This document shows positions 18,756 through 28,635 of a DNA stretch of 64,000 nt, piece after piece. Source of the stretch: Sulfitobacter guttiformis. Its GTDB lineage: Bacteria; Pseudomonadota; Alphaproteobacteria; Rhodobacterales; Rhodobacteraceae. The stretch lies in assembly GCF_003610455.1 (NCBI RefSeq), contig NZ_RAQK01000002.1, positions 1,054,001 to 1,118,000 on the forward strand, given 5' to 3'. The notes under the pieces are model-generated. The model made no database searches. It saw nothing but the letters and a program-made list of their open reading frames with translations, and had not been told where the DNA came from. The position numbers and the translations under genes were made by a program. Every line of letters begins with the position of its first letter. Position 1 is the first letter of the stretch.

Positions 18756-19577
18756 TCAAGGCGCTGTGCCCTCCTCGACCACGAAGAGCTGTCCCAAAAG
18801 AGACGCCCGCGCAATTGCTTGCGCCGTCGTCTCTACATCCAGTGCATCGCGCGCGCCGCGCAAGTGTTTCTCAACCGTCGCCACAGACAGACCCGTAAGC
18901 ACGGCCACATCCTGCATCGACTTACCGTCCGCGATCCATTCAAGCATTTCGCGCTGGCGCGGACGCAAGGGGTTGCGTTTGCTGGGCAGCGGCATGCGGG
19001 TGATATTGAGGTGGGCAGCAATGCACATGGCCTCGATCGCCTCGCCGTGCACTACCCACAGCGCATCCATCTGCCCTTGGGACCAATCGCGCCGCCCCAT
19101 CATCCCAAGCCCCCCTTTGAGGCGCGTGGTGTCGGACGGAAAGCTGAGCAAATATCCTGCCGGTTGCCCTACAGCTTCCATCTCTTGAAGAAATTTGATT
19201 TCCTCGTCAGGCAGCCGCCCCGCCGCAGCCTCAGTCACAAACCATCCCCACGACACAACGCCGTCATTTTGCGCCATCCACCTGTAATGCGGTGATCGCC
19301 GGTAAAGACCCGTTTCAATGTAGTCGGTGAAATCCTGCGTGCCGAGCGTCGACAGAAACAGGATATCCTGTAGATCCCCCAGCGACATGCCATAGCGTGA
19401 GCGGGTCAGCCCGTAGCGCACACCTGTGATCCCGAAAAAGCCCAACCCCTCCAACAAAAGCGCCCAGACTTCGCCATATGAAGTGCCTTTCAGGATGCGC
19501 GCGGTCTGGTGCATCAACATCTGCACGTCAGGCGTGGCCAGCGTCTCACGCGTTTTTGCGCCGATTGTCCTGCCCAT
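18756..19577 (-). CDS. LuxR-family regulator with autoinducer-type N-domain
   Basis: 273-residue regulator. The C-terminal LuxR helix-turn-helix is clear: LRPRQREMLEWIADGKSMQD and LTGLSVATVEKHLRGARDAL. The N-terminal 170 residues match the autoinducer-binding fold, but the region corresponding to the W-x3-Y ... D-P motif reads FTDYIETGLYRRSPHYRW: the tryptophan is Phe and the aspartate that contacts acyl-homoserine lactones is replaced by Ser. No luxI-type gene lies nearby, so it is a solo regulator whose ligand may not be an ordinary AHL. Start supported by AGGA before the ATG. Divergent from the PerM-like gene. Confidence 0.85.
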   Translation of the reverse strand: MGRTIGAKTRETLATPDVQMLMHQTARILKGTSYGEVWALLLEGLGFFGITGVRYGLTRSRYGMSLGDLQDILFLSTLGTQDFTDYIETGLYRRSPHYRWMAQNDGVVSWGWFVTEAAAGRLPDEEIKFLQEMEAVGQPAGYLLSFPSDTTRLKGGLGMMGRRDWSQGQMDALWVVHGEAIEAMCIAAHLNITRMPLPSKRNPLRPRQREMLEWIADGKSMQDVAVLTGLSVATVEKHLRGARDALDVETTAQAIARASLLGQLFVVEEGTAP

Positions 19578-19721
19578 AGGTGATCCTGCTGCCTGTCAAT
19601 ACGCCAGCCTAGAACCCCCCGCAGCCAACTGTCCATCCCTGTCTACGGCAAAACCGATGCCACCCCTTGAAAACACTGGTCCCATGGGCGATGTGTGAAG
19701 CAACACGCAGGAGTGAAACCT

Positions 19722-20807
19722 ATGGCATTGCCGATCCGCGAGCAGATAAAATACTGGGGCGTTGCCACAGCCATCTTTTTGGTTGTTTTGTGGTTCATGG
19801 GGGACGTGCTTTTGCCGTTCATCCTCGGGAGTGCGGTTGCCTATTTCCTGGATCCCGTCGCCGATAAACTTGAGCGAATGGGATTGACCCGCGCGATGTC
19901 TACCGCAGTCATTACAGTTATCGCCCTTCTGGTGTTTGTCATTATGGCGCTTCTGGTCGTGCCCACACTGGTGTCGCAGGCGGTCAACCTGTTCGAGATC
20001 GCACCCGATCTGACCAAACGCCTGAGCGCATCATTTACCGAGCGGTTCCCCTCCCTGCTCGAGGATGGCTCGACGCTGCAAAGCTCGATCAATTCACTGG
20101 GAACGATGGTCAAGGAACGCGGCGGCGAATTGCTCAATACGGCCCTCAGCTCTGCTGCGGGGATCATCAACATTATCATGCTTTTTGTGATCGTCCCCGT
20201 GGTGGCTGTTTATATGTTGCTCGACTGGGACCGGATGATCGCACATATCGATGCTCTGCTGCCGCGCGATCATGCGCCTGTGGTGCGTGGCCTTGCCCGG
20301 GACATCGACAAAACGCTGGCCTCTTTTATTCGCGGCATGGGCACGGTGTGCCTGATCCTCGGGACATATTACGCGATTGCGCTGATGCTGGTGGGATTGC
20401 AGTTCGGGCTGGTGGTTGGGTTCATCGCCGGTCTGGTGACATTCATTCCCTACCTTGGCGCATTGATCGGCGGGGCGCTGGCAATGGGTCTGGCATTGTT
20501 CCAGTTCTGGGGGGACTGGGTGTCAATCGGGCTGGTTGCGGGAATATTCGTGATCGGTCAGGTGATCGAGGGCAATGTCCTAACGCCCAAACTGGTCGGT
20601 AATTCCGTTGGGTTACACCCTGTATGGCTGATCCTGTCGCTGTCTGTCTTCGGATCGTTGTTCGGGTTCGTCGGTATGCTGGTCGCTGTACCGGTCGCAG
20701 CGGCCTTGGGGGTTATTGCGCGTTTCGCGGTCGGGCAATACCGCGACAGTCTGCTGTATCGCGGCACAGAGCAACCTGTTCAGGTGCTCGATAAAAAGTC
20801 ACAGTAG
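19722..20807 (+). CDS. AI-2E/PerM family membrane protein
   Basis: 361-residue inner-membrane protein with about seven to eight TM helices, including an N-terminal pair (WGVATAIFLVVLWFMGDVLL), the large central loop (NLFEIAPDLTKRLSASF...) and the conserved TPKLVGNSVGLHPVWLILSL near the end. The family was named for a proposed AI-2 export role, but many members move other solutes or Na+/H+, so the substrate is unknown. Start at 19722 with AGGAG. The hdaA gene begins two bases after its stop codon, suggesting one transcript. Confidence 0.85.
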   Translation: MALPIREQIKYWGVATAIFLVVLWFMGDVLLPFILGSAVAYFLDPVADKLERMGLTRAMSTAVITVIALLVFVIMALLVVPTLVSQAVNLFEIAPDLTKRLSASFTERFPSLLEDGSTLQSSINSLGTMVKERGGELLNTALSSAAGIINIIMLFVIVPVVAVYMLLDWDRMIAHIDALLPRDHAPVVRGLARDIDKTLASFIRGMGTVCLILGTYYAIALMLVGLQFGLVVGFIAGLVTFIPYLGALIGGALAMGLALFQFWGDWVSIGLVAGIFVIGQVIEGNVLTPKLVGNSVGLHPVWLILSLSVFGSLFGFVGMLVAVPVAAALGVIARFAVGQYRDSLLYRGTEQPVQVLDKKSQ

Positions 20808-20808
20808 C

Positions 20809-21492
20809 ATGGCAGTACAGCTTGGATTTGATTTGCCCGTGCGCACTGCACGGGGGCGGGACGATTTTCTCGTCGCCCCCTCGAACGCAATGGCAGTCGC
20901 AATGATCGAAAACTGGCGCAACTGGAGCGGCGCCAAAATGGTGCTGACCGGTCCAGCAGGAGCGGGCAAGACACATCTTACCTATGTCTGGGCAGAATCG
21001 GCGGGCGCGCAGATTATCGCGGCATGCGATTTGAACAGCAACGATGTTCCGGCCCTCGCCCGTGGCCCGGTGGCAGTCGAGGACGTGCCTGCGATCGCAC
21101 ATAACGCCGATGCCCAAACCGCCCTTTTTCACCTGCACAACATGGTACTCGCCGAAGGACATCCGCTTTTGCTCACAGGCACCGGCGCGGTTGCGCAATG
21201 GGGCCTTGCACTGCCTGATCTGATCAGCCGCCTTCAGGGTGCGTTGGAGGCGTCGATTGACGCACCTGATGATGCGCTTTTGTCGGCCGTACTGGTTAAG
21301 CTTTTTGCCGACCGGCAACTGATGCCGCCACCCGATCTGGTCCCCTATTTACTGAACAGGATGGACAGATCTTTTGCCGCTGCAAATGCAGTTGTCGCGG
21401 CACTCGACCGGACCAGTCTGGCCCTCAAGCGTCCCATAACTCGGGCACTGGCGGGGCAAGTGCTGGACAAGGGGATCGCGCGCACGCAATAG
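20809..21492 (+). CDS. hdaA: DnaA regulatory inactivator HdaA
   Basis: 227-residue AAA+ protein related to DnaA domain III. It starts with AVQLGFDLPV, a short N-terminal segment of the type that binds the beta clamp, then has Walker A GPAGAGKTH near residue 51 and a Walker B-like VAVEDVPAIA. HdaA stimulates ATP hydrolysis by DnaA after initiation and so prevents over-replication. The ATG start lies one base after the stop codon of the upstream gene. Followed by ppk1 and ppx, a conserved alphaproteobacterial order. Confidence 0.88.
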   Translation: MAVQLGFDLPVRTARGRDDFLVAPSNAMAVAMIENWRNWSGAKMVLTGPAGAGKTHLTYVWAESAGAQIIAACDLNSNDVPALARGPVAVEDVPAIAHNADAQTALFHLHNMVLAEGHPLLLTGTGAVAQWGLALPDLISRLQGALEASIDAPDDALLSAVLVKLFADRQLMPPPDLVPYLLNRMDRSFAAANAVVAALDRTSLALKRPITRALAGQVLDKGIARTQ

Positions 21493-21561
21493 TTGGGGCG
21501 AACCCGCTCTTTTTGCCGCATGTTCTTAAAACCGTTACATTCAGTCTGGATAAGCACGCTC

Positions 21562-23736
21562 ATGTCTGATGCCGATTTTCTCACCGCGCCCTATGATTCC
21601 CCTGTGGATTTGCCCGATCTGGACCTTGCAGGACCTGGCCGTTTCCAAAACCGCGAACTCAGCTGGCTGGGGTTTAACTGGCGGGTGGTCGAAGAGGCCG
21701 AGAACCCGCGTGTGCCCCTTCTGGAGCGCCTCAGATTCCTGTCCATCTCAGCCGATAATCTGGATGAGTTCTACACCGTGCGCGTGGCAGGCCTGCGCGA
21801 GCTGGCGCATGCGGGCAATACAACCCCTGCCGCAGACGGCCTGACACCCGCAGAACAACTGGTGCTGATCAATCAAGAAGCACGTGCGCTGATGCTGCGC
21901 CAGCAATCGGTACTGGTTGACCTTCTGCGCGAGCTGGACGAGCAGAACATCATGCTTGAAGGGCCTGCCGATCTAAGCGCAGAGGACATAGAGGCGCTTG
22001 AGGACATCTTCCTCAATCAGGTGTTTGCTGTGTTGTCACCGCTGGCGATTGATCCTGCTCATCCCTTCCCGTTTTTGCCAAATACCGGCTTTGCCCTTGC
22101 GCTACAGCTTGAGCGTGTGCGCGATAAAAAACCGCTGCAGGCGTTGTTGCCCATCCCTGCCCAGATCGACCGGTTTGTCTCACTGCCCGCGCAGGACGGC
22201 TGCAAACGGTTTTTACCGCTTGAAGATTTGCTGGTCCTCAAGATTCCAGACCTCTTTCCAGGGTACAAGCTTAAGGCCCATTTCGATTTCCGTATCCTGC
22301 GCGACAGCGATCTGGAGGTTGAGGAAGAAGCCGAAGACCTGGTGCGCGAGTTCGAGGTCGCACTCAAGCGCCGCCGCCGCGGTGGCGTCGTGCGTATGAC
22401 CCATTCAGCCGGCGCACCTGCAAAATTGTTGGCCACAATCATGGATGAGCTGGGAACAAAGCCCGAGGATGTGATCGAAATCGACGGGATGATCGGCATT
22501 GATGATTTGTCCCAGTTGGTGGGCGATGACCGCCTTGATCTATTGTGGCCTATCTTCACCCCGCGCATTCCAGAGCGGGTGACCGACCATGACGGTGATA
22601 TGTTCAAAGCAATCCGTTCGAAAGATATGTTGCTGCATCACCCCTACGAGACCTTCGATATGGTGGTGCGGTTCTTGCAACAGGCCGCCCGCGATCCGCA
22701 GGTGGTGGCAATAAAGCAAACTCTTTACCGCACGTCCCGCGACAGCCCCATCGTCGAGGCATTGTGCGAGGCGGCGGAGGACGGCAAATCCGTAACCGCC
22801 TTGGTCGAGCTCAAAGCGCGGTTCGACGAGGCGGCAAATATCCGTCAATCGCGCCGTCTGGAACGTGCGGGTGCGCATGTGGTCTACGGTTTTATTGACC
22901 TCAAAACCCACGCGAAGATCAGCTCAGTTGTGCGCCGCGAAGGCAACGAACTGGTCACCTACACCCATTATGGCACAGGCAATTACCACCCCATCACTGC
23001 GCGGATTTATACCGATCTAAGCCTGTTTACCTGCGATAAAAAGCTGGGGCGCGATGCAACAAAAGTGTTCAATTACCTGTCCGGCTATGCCCAGCCTGAA
23101 CATCTGGATAACCTTGCAATATCGCCTACGACATTGAAACCGCGCCTGCTGGCGATGATCGCAGCCGAGGCGGATCACGCGCGCGCGGGTAAACCTGCCG
23201 TGATCTGGGCCAAGATGAACAGCATTGTTGATGATGAAGTAATTGACGCGCTTTATGCCGCCTCGAACGCCGGGGTACAGATCAGCCTTGTGATCAGAGG
23301 GATTTGTGCACTACGTCCCGGCATTAAGGGATTGTCAGAAAATATTCGCGTAAAATCAATAATCGGGCGCTTTCTAGAGCATAGCCGCATCGTGTGTTTT
23401 GGAAATGGCTACGGCCTGCCGCATAAAAAGGCGCGGGTTTTTATGTCGTCCGCCGACTGGATGGGCCGTAACCTCAACCGCCGTGTCGAGACATTGGTCG
23501 AAATCGAAAACGCCACCGTACAAGCGCAAATCACCAGCCAGATCATGGCGGCCAACCTTGCCGATGTCGCACAAAGCTGGGTCATGGCGCCTGATGGCAC
23601 ATTCACCCGCCCGCCCCTGCCGGATGGGCAGTTTGCGTTCAGTTGTCACCGGTTTTTTATGGAAAACCCGTCGCTTTCGGGCCGTGGGACGGCCGGGGCA
23701 TCGGATGTGCCAAAGCTCACACATACCGAAGACTAA
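21562..23736 (+). CDS. ppk1: Polyphosphate kinase 1
   Basis: 724-residue enzyme that makes polyphosphate from ATP and can act in reverse. N-domain [20 protein letters not shown] and [13 protein letters not shown], the head domain, then the catalytic PLD-like domains with the autophosphorylated-histidine region [11 protein letters not shown] and the second motif [10 protein letters not shown]. The length is normal. Start placed at the ATG at 21562 (MSDAD); no strong ribosome binding site is seen and a longer frame from 21493 is open. The ppx gene follows by about 100 bases. Confidence 0.93.
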   Translation: MSDADFLTAPYDSPVDLPDLDLAGPGRFQNRELSWLGFNWRVVEEAENPRVPLLERLRFLSISADNLDEFYTVRVAGLRELAHAGNTTPAADGLTPAEQLVLINQEARALMLRQQSVLVDLLRELDEQNIMLEGPADLSAEDIEALEDIFLNQVFAVLSPLAIDPAHPFPFLPNTGFALALQLERVRDKKPLQALLPIPAQIDRFVSLPAQDGCKRFLPLEDLLVLKIPDLFPGYKLKAHFDFRILRDSDLEVEEEAEDLVREFEVALKRRRRGGVVRMTHSAGAPAKLLATIMDELGTKPEDVIEIDGMIGIDDLSQLVGDDRLDLLWPIFTPRIPERVTDHDGDMFKAIRSKDMLLHHPYETFDMVVRFLQQAARDPQVVAIKQTLYRTSRDSPIVEALCEAAEDGKSVTALVELKARFDEAANIRQSRRLERAGAHVVYGFIDLKTHAKISSVVRREGNELVTYTHYGTGNYHPITARIYTDLSLFTCDKKLGRDATKVFNYLSGYAQPEHLDNLAISPTTLKPRLLAMIAAEADHARAGKPAVIWAKMNSIVDDEVIDALYAASNAGVQISLVIRGICALRPGIKGLSENIRVKSIIGRFLEHSRIVCFGNGYGLPHKKARVFMSSADWMGRNLNRRVETLVEIENATVQAQITSQIMAANLADVAQSWVMAPDGTFTRPPLPDGQFAFSCHRFFMENPSLSGRGTAGASDVPKLTHTED

Positions 23737-23837
23737 GCCTGCGCACCTGTTGCATTGCATCAGGTGTTAACGATTGACCTGCGGGGGGGGATGGGCCAGT
23801 TTGCCCCGAAATACCCGCCGCATCTGCCGGAGTGCGA

Positions 23838-25406
23838 ATGTCTGATACCACCCCTCAAGTCCCGAATGTTCCCGAAACCGGAGTGGCCGATCTGGGATTA
23901 TTCGGGAAACCTCTTTTTCAGGACCCCGGTGCGCGGGCTTTGCGGCGGGTCGGTGTAGTTGATGTGGGATCGAACTCGGTCCGCATGGTGGTTTTCGACG
24001 GGGCGGCGCGAAGCCCTGCCTATTTCTACAATGAAAAAATCATGTGTGCCTTGGGGGCTGGCATGGCTGATACCGGTCATCTGTCGCCCGAAGGCCGCGT
24101 TCGCGCACTGTCTGCGATGCGCCGTTTCTCGAAGCTGGCTGAGGGAATGGGCCTCACGGAATTGACGGCAGTCGCGACCGCAGCCGTCCGCGATGCCACA
24201 GACGGACGCGCATTTTGCGAAGAAGTCCGCGCGCAGACCGGCATTAAAATCTGGGTGATCGACGGCGAAGAAGAAGCGCGCCTGTCTGCCCAAGGGGTGC
24301 TACTGGGCTGGCCCGGTGCATACGGACTGGTCTGTGATATCGGTGGCTCGTCCCTTGAGATGGCAGAGATATCGGGGGGCAGGGTCGGCAAGCGCGTGAC
24401 TTCGAACCTCGGACCGCTCAAACTGCGCGATATAAAAGGCGGCGCAAAAGCGCGTGAGGCGCATATCAAGGAGGTCATGACCGGTCTGGCCGATAAAATG
24501 GGCAGCCAGCGTGACCGCCTTTTTCTTGTGGGCGGGTCGTGGCGAGCGATTGCACGGATTGATATGATCCGCCGAAATTATCCGCTGCATGTGCTTCATG
24601 AGTACCGCATGACGCGCAAATCCGTGCGCGATACAATCGACTTTATCCGCGCCTCCGATATGGAGGCGTTGCGCGTTGAGGCGGGTGTGTCGTCTGCGCG
24701 GGCATCGTTGGTCCCTTATGCCTGCGAGGTGCTTGCGCGGCTGGTCAAGACGTTCAGCCCAAAGGATATTGCAATCTCGAGCTACGGCATCCGCGAGGGG
24801 ATGCTCTATGAGCAGATGCCCCAGCGCCTCCGTGACCGTGATCCCCTGATCGAAGCATGCAGGTTTGCCGAAGACAAGGATGCGCGCTCTCCGGGTTTCG
24901 GGCGGATGCTGTATAACTTCATTCTGCCTCTTTATAAATCGGCCCCTGCACCGCGCAAACGTCTGATCAAGGCGGCCTGCCTTTTGCACGACGTGAGCTG
25001 GCGCGCGCATCCTGACTACCGCGCCGAGGTCTGTTTTGACAATGCAACGCGGGCGAACCTCGGTGGGCTAAAACACTCTGAGCGGATTTTCATGGGTTTG
25101 GCCCTGATGAACCGCTATTCCAACAAACGTGAGAATGTGCGCTTCGCGGATCTGTTCGCGATGGTCGACGACCAGACACGCATTGAGGCCGAAATTCTGG
25201 GAAAGGCGATGCGGTTTGGCGCCATGCTATGGATGGACAAGGTGGCCGAACTGGGCGAGTTGCGCTGGTATCCCAAGAAAAAAGAGCTGCATCTTCGACT
25301 TAGCCCCGAGATGATGCCGCTGTTTGGCGAAGTAGCAGAACAGCGTTTCAGCTCGCTTGCCGCATCACTCGAAGCGCAGGCCGTTGTCACCACTACCAAG
25401 CGCTAA
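23838..25406 (+). CDS. ppx: Exopolyphosphatase / Ppx-GppA phosphatase
   Basis: 522-residue member of the ASKHA-fold Ppx/GppA family, which degrades polyphosphate or (p)ppGpp. VVDVGSNSVRMVVFDG is the first phosphate-binding motif, VATAAVRDATDG and DGEEEARLSAQGVL follow, and CDIGGSSLEMAEISGG is the second phosphate motif. The C-terminal half contains an HD-like helical region (CLLHDVSWRAHPDYR). With ppk1 directly upstream the substrate is most likely polyphosphate. GGAG precedes the ATG at 23838. The stop overlaps that of the next, convergent gene by 4 bases. Confidence 0.88.
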   Translation: MSDTTPQVPNVPETGVADLGLFGKPLFQDPGARALRRVGVVDVGSNSVRMVVFDGAARSPAYFYNEKIMCALGAGMADTGHLSPEGRVRALSAMRRFSKLAEGMGLTELTAVATAAVRDATDGRAFCEEVRAQTGIKIWVIDGEEEARLSAQGVLLGWPGAYGLVCDIGGSSLEMAEISGGRVGKRVTSNLGPLKLRDIKGGAKAREAHIKEVMTGLADKMGSQRDRLFLVGGSWRAIARIDMIRRNYPLHVLHEYRMTRKSVRDTIDFIRASDMEALRVEAGVSSARASLVPYACEVLARLVKTFSPKDIAISSYGIREGMLYEQMPQRLRDRDPLIEACRFAEDKDARSPGFGRMLYNFILPLYKSAPAPRKRLIKAACLLHDVSWRAHPDYRAEVCFDNATRANLGGLKHSERIFMGLALMNRYSNKRENVRFADLFAMVDDQTRIEAEILGKAMRFGAMLWMDKVAELGELRWYPKKKELHLRLSPEMMPLFGEVAEQRFSSLAASLEAQAVVTTTKR

Positions 25407-25771
25407 AGGTCAATTTGTGGTGTCTGTTCATGTTGCGAGGGGGCGTCTGGTATCTCCGGCACATCGGGCTTGCGACGGATGATGACATCACCGTTTGGCA
25501 GAACCTCAGGCGCTTCATAGACACTCCAGTCCTCGACCTCCTCCAGAACGCCGCGCAATTTCGGACCTATCTGCGTCATGAAATCTTGTAAGGCGGGTCC
25601 GGCCTCCTCCATTAACTTTGCCATATCCTTTAATGCAGGTGACATTTCCTCCATCAGGCCCTCGAAGAAAAGTTGCGCCCCGCGCTCCATAAGCGACGGG
25701 GGATCGTCCTGAGCCTGAAGTGGCGTGGCGAGTGCGAGAGAGACAAGCGAGACGGCTGCTATATGTTTCAT
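25403..25771 (-). CDS. Secreted small helical protein, unknown
   Basis: 122-residue protein with a signal peptide ending near Ala-Gln (LALATPLQAQDDPP), so it is probably periplasmic. The mature part is an amphipathic helix rich in Met, Glu and Lys (ALKDMAKLMEEAGPALQDFM) and a short beta-rich section (NGDVIIRRKPDVP). I recognise homologues as common in rhodobacters but with no established function. Convergent with ppx. Confidence 0.6.
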   Translation of the reverse strand: MKHIAAVSLVSLALATPLQAQDDPPSLMERGAQLFFEGLMEEMSPALKDMAKLMEEAGPALQDFMTQIGPKLRGVLEEVEDWSVYEAPEVLPNGDVIIRRKPDVPEIPDAPSQHEQTPQIDL

Positions 25772-25807
25772 CCCTTCAATATAGGAAGGGATTTACCTTT
25801 AACCAAG

Positions 25808-26833
25808 CTAGAGGTCGATATCTATCGTAACAGGGAAATGATCGGATGCGGTGACAAGTGCATCGCGCAACACCGGATCGCGCCAACAATCGGGATCATC
25901 CAGCGGGTGCCAAATCCGCCAGCGCGGATTTTTAGCGCGCAACTGGGGGCAGACCATGACGTAATCGAGCAAAGCTTGCAGAAAGCGGCCCTCCTCGCGG
26001 ATCCAGAAACGCGAGGTGGTGGGCATCGCCCCCAACCGCTGTCCCAACGCACGAGCCGCATGCGGATCGTAGAGCGGGTGCGGCCCGTCAGTCCCGAGGA
26101 TCACCTCCACCGAGGAGCGCCCGAACAAATTCTCGAAAGCATCAAGTCCCGGACCATCGTTAAGATCGCCCAGAACCATCAACGGGACGTCCTGCGCCAC
26201 AGTTGCATCGATGCGCCCGCGCAGCCAAACCGCTTGCGCCAGCTGTTTACGTCGGTTTGCGATAGCGATTTGCATGGCGTGGGCTTCGTTGCGCGCACCG
26301 TAAGGCGCTTTGGATTTGAGATGTGCACCGATCATGCGGAACAAAAAGCCTGACGCAGTTTCAAGCGTAAGCTCAAGAGGCGGCTTGGAGAACACGACAA
26401 GGTCCTCCGTCGCATCGATATCCAGATCTATGCGCAAGATGCCGTCAAAGCGCGGCGCGCCAGTGGCTCCGTCCCGCCCTGTCTCCTGCCCCTGCGGATC
26501 ATGATGGACGGTCAGAATATCGGGATCATACAGCAGCGCAATTTCCTGCTGTGTGTCGTTTGCAAATCCCATTACAGCCGCGTGCGTGCGCAGACCGAAG
26601 CGTGCGGCAAAGCTCTCGAGTGCAGTCACGGTGCTGTGTTTGCGCCCAGTATCAGGCGCTTCGATCACCATAATCGCATCCGCATCAAGGGCGGTGAATA
26701 CGGTCCCCAATGCAGCAAGTTGGCTGGCGCGGGTTACGTCACGCCGGCCAGACCATCCCGCATCGCTAAGCGGTTGATCATCTGCATCGAACAAATTGGC
26801 AAACCATTCCACATTATAAGTGGCGATGCGCAC
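25808..26833 (-). CDS. Endonuclease/exonuclease/phosphatase (EEP) family protein
   Basis: 341-residue protein of the EEP fold. The usual motifs are in order: ATYNVEWF near the start, VIEAPDTG (metal Glu), GDLNDG (Asp/Asn) and ASDHFPV at the end (catalytic His). Substrate unknown: members act on DNA, phospholipids or inositol phosphates. The start is a GTG at 26833 that overlaps by one base the TAG of the preceding gene (TAGTG), so translation is likely coupled. No signal peptide. Confidence 0.8.
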   Translation of the reverse strand: MRIATYNVEWFANLFDADDQPLSDAGWSGRRDVTRASQLAALGTVFTALDADAIMVIEAPDTGRKHSTVTALESFAARFGLRTHAAVMGFANDTQQEIALLYDPDILTVHHDPQGQETGRDGATGAPRFDGILRIDLDIDATEDLVVFSKPPLELTLETASGFLFRMIGAHLKSKAPYGARNEAHAMQIAIANRRKQLAQAVWLRGRIDATVAQDVPLMVLGDLNDGPGLDAFENLFGRSSVEVILGTDGPHPLYDPHAARALGQRLGAMPTTSRFWIREEGRFLQALLDYVMVCPQLRAKNPRWRIWHPLDDPDCWRDPVLRDALVTASDHFPVTIDIDL

Positions 26834-27513
26834 TACGCCGCCTTGCCCGAGAGGGTTTCCCACGCACGATTAATATCGATCATCCGCTTCTCCGCCATTT
26901 TTACTGCCTCTTCAGGCAGGCCGCGAGCGATGAGGGCATCGGGATGATTGGCGCGCACAAGGGTGCGCCATGCCGCACGCGCCTCCTCACGGCTGGCGCC
27001 TGGTGCGATTCCCAGAACGGTATGCGGCAGAGGGGATGAGTTGGGAACAAATCTCGCACGCAATGTCTCGAACGCGCCTTCGGGCAAGGCAAAAATATCG
27101 GCAACCTCTTGCAAAAACGCGTTTTCGTTGGGATGATAGATTCCGTCGGCCATAGCAATATGGAACAACCCCTCCATTAGATCACACAGGATATGATCGT
27201 CGTCACCGAACATATTCTTGATCCGGCGGGCATAATCATCGAAGCCGGCCACATCGGTACGGGCCAGATCGAAAACTTTGGCAGCACCAGCCGCGTCAGC
27301 ATCGGCGATCTGGAACACCTCGCGAAAAGCGGTAACCTCGTCTCGGGTCACCTGCCCGTCCGCCTTTGCCATCTTGGCACCTAATGCCACCACTGCGATG
27401 GTGAACGCCACAGAGCGTTCGGGCGCCGTGCGCAATCGGTCGAATACCGCCGAGAGCCCTTCGCCAGAGGCGAGAGCAGAAAGGGCTTCGGAAATTCGGG
27501 TCCAAATTGACAT
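26833..27513 (-). CDS. TerB-like plus J-domain protein (DjlA-like)
   Basis: 226-residue protein with an N-terminal TerB-type helical domain (FTIAVVALGAKMAKADGQVT, acidic clusters GDDDHILCD that may bind metal) and a C-terminal J domain with the Hsp70-activating HPD in LVRANHPDALI. The domain order is like DjlA but without its N-terminal membrane helix, so it is cytosolic. It would act as a co-chaperone of DnaK. Head of a short operon with the EEP gene. Confidence 0.75.
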   Translation of the reverse strand: MSIWTRISEALSALASGEGLSAVFDRLRTAPERSVAFTIAVVALGAKMAKADGQVTRDEVTAFREVFQIADADAAGAAKVFDLARTDVAGFDDYARRIKNMFGDDDHILCDLMEGLFHIAMADGIYHPNENAFLQEVADIFALPEGAFETLRARFVPNSSPLPHTVLGIAPGASREEARAAWRTLVRANHPDALIARGLPEEAVKMAEKRMIDINRAWETLSGKAA

Positions 27514-27544
27514 GTAGGTACTCTAACGCGACTGAGGGAGCTTG

Positions 27545-28027
27545 TCAGGGGTCTGCAATGATCCTGCTCATCACAATCAGATCATGCCATCGCTCCGATT
27601 TTCGCCCTACCTGTGGCAATTGACCCGCCAATGCAAACCCCATCCGCCGGTGAAACGCAATCGCGCCGGGATTTTCACTCCCGATGCAAGCGATCATCAC
27701 ATGAATTCCCTGCGCTCTGGCCTCGTCAATAGCTGCAGCCATCAGAGCACTGCCGACGCCGGTTCCGGGATGGGCAGTGATAATGCTATGCTCGGCGGTA
27801 TGCGCATATCCCGGACCTGCCCGAAACGGGCCCCATGTGATGAAGCCCGCGCAGCCATTCGCAACCTCCGCGATCAGAAACGCGCGCTCGCGTTGCACAA
27901 GCAGTGCGGCGAGATCTTCGTCGGTTTTCAAGATGGTTGTGAATGTCGCTGTGGTATCGCGGATCATCGCGTTCCACAGCGACCTGACCTGCGGCAGGTC
28001 AGTAGATGCTGCAGGACGGATCAGCAA
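27545..28027 (-). CDS. GNAT-family N-acetyltransferase
   Basis: 160-residue GNAT enzyme of the phosphinothricin-acetyltransferase-like group. The acetyl-CoA loop is AHPGTGVGSALM and the C-terminal part GAIAFHRRMGFALAGQLPQVG is the usual fold end. The acceptor (amino acid, antibiotic or protein) cannot be told. Its start overlaps the end of the VOC gene by 7 bases, placing it in the mutase operon. Confidence 0.8.
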   Translation of the reverse strand: MLIRPAASTDLPQVRSLWNAMIRDTTATFTTILKTDEDLAALLVQRERAFLIAEVANGCAGFITWGPFRAGPGYAHTAEHSIITAHPGTGVGSALMAAAIDEARAQGIHVMIACIGSENPGAIAFHRRMGFALAGQLPQVGRKSERWHDLIVMSRIIADP

Positions 28028-28635
28028 AGTGTTGCTGGACCATTTGGCGTCCTAAAGGTCGCAGTCAGTTGCGGCGTGCCAGTGGTGAACATAATCCTCG
28101 CATCAGCCATAAGCGGCGCAAGCAGCGCACCCAATGCAGGCGCTTCTGGATGGCGCACCTCAAGCGTGGTGATCGTGCATCCCTGTTGTGCCAGACGCGT
28201 TGCGGGGTGCGCATCGCCAATCCACTGTATCAGCGCGGGCGCGCAATTATCAAAGGGCAGCATACCGTTTTGCGGAACTGCCATCCGCCAGCGCAGATCA
28301 CCGCGTTCTAAATCAACCGGTGCACCAAAGCTATCCGGCAGCTGCGCAAGGGTTGCATCCAGATCATCGCAGCGGCAGATCCAGTTGGTCAAACGCGGCT
28401 TGCCCGCGAACCGGTCAAGGTCAAACCAGCGGGCACGGTCAGGCAGGGGCGCTGCTGGATTGATCGCAATTGCCTCCAGATACATATGTTCCTCCAACCC
28501 CAACAACGTGTTGTGCGTATGGAAAATCGCATGTTCACCGCCGGTTTGTAGCGGTACACCCATCGCCGCCTCGACATGCGTCGTAGCAGCGGCGAGCGTT
28601 TCACCCGCCACCGCGATATGGTCAAATACGATCAT
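28021..28635 (-). CDS. VOC/glyoxalase-like protein
   Basis: 204-residue protein of the glyoxalase-like (PF13468-type) branch of the VOC superfamily. It begins [20 protein letters not shown], the first beta-alpha-beta unit with a possible metal His, and has E/H-rich segments ([13 protein letters not shown]). It is too long to be an ordinary methylmalonyl-CoA epimerase (about 140-150 residues), although its place after the mutase, with a 4-base overlap, makes a related isomerase role tempting. Function unproven. Confidence 0.65.
   Translation of the reverse strand: MIVFDHIAVAGETLAAATTHVEAAMGVPLQTGGEHAIFHTHNTLLGLEEHMYLEAIAINPAAPLPDRARWFDLDRFAGKPRLTNWICRCDDLDATLAQLPDSFGAPVDLERGDLRWRMAVPQNGMLPFDNCAPALIQWIGDAHPATRLAQQGCTITTLEVRHPEAPALGALLAPLMADARIMFTTGTPQLTATFRTPNGPATLC

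Noticed and set aside
22059..22607. 182-codon minus-strand frame opposite ppk1
   Set aside because: Ser/Arg-rich antisense frame within a conserved enzyme gene.
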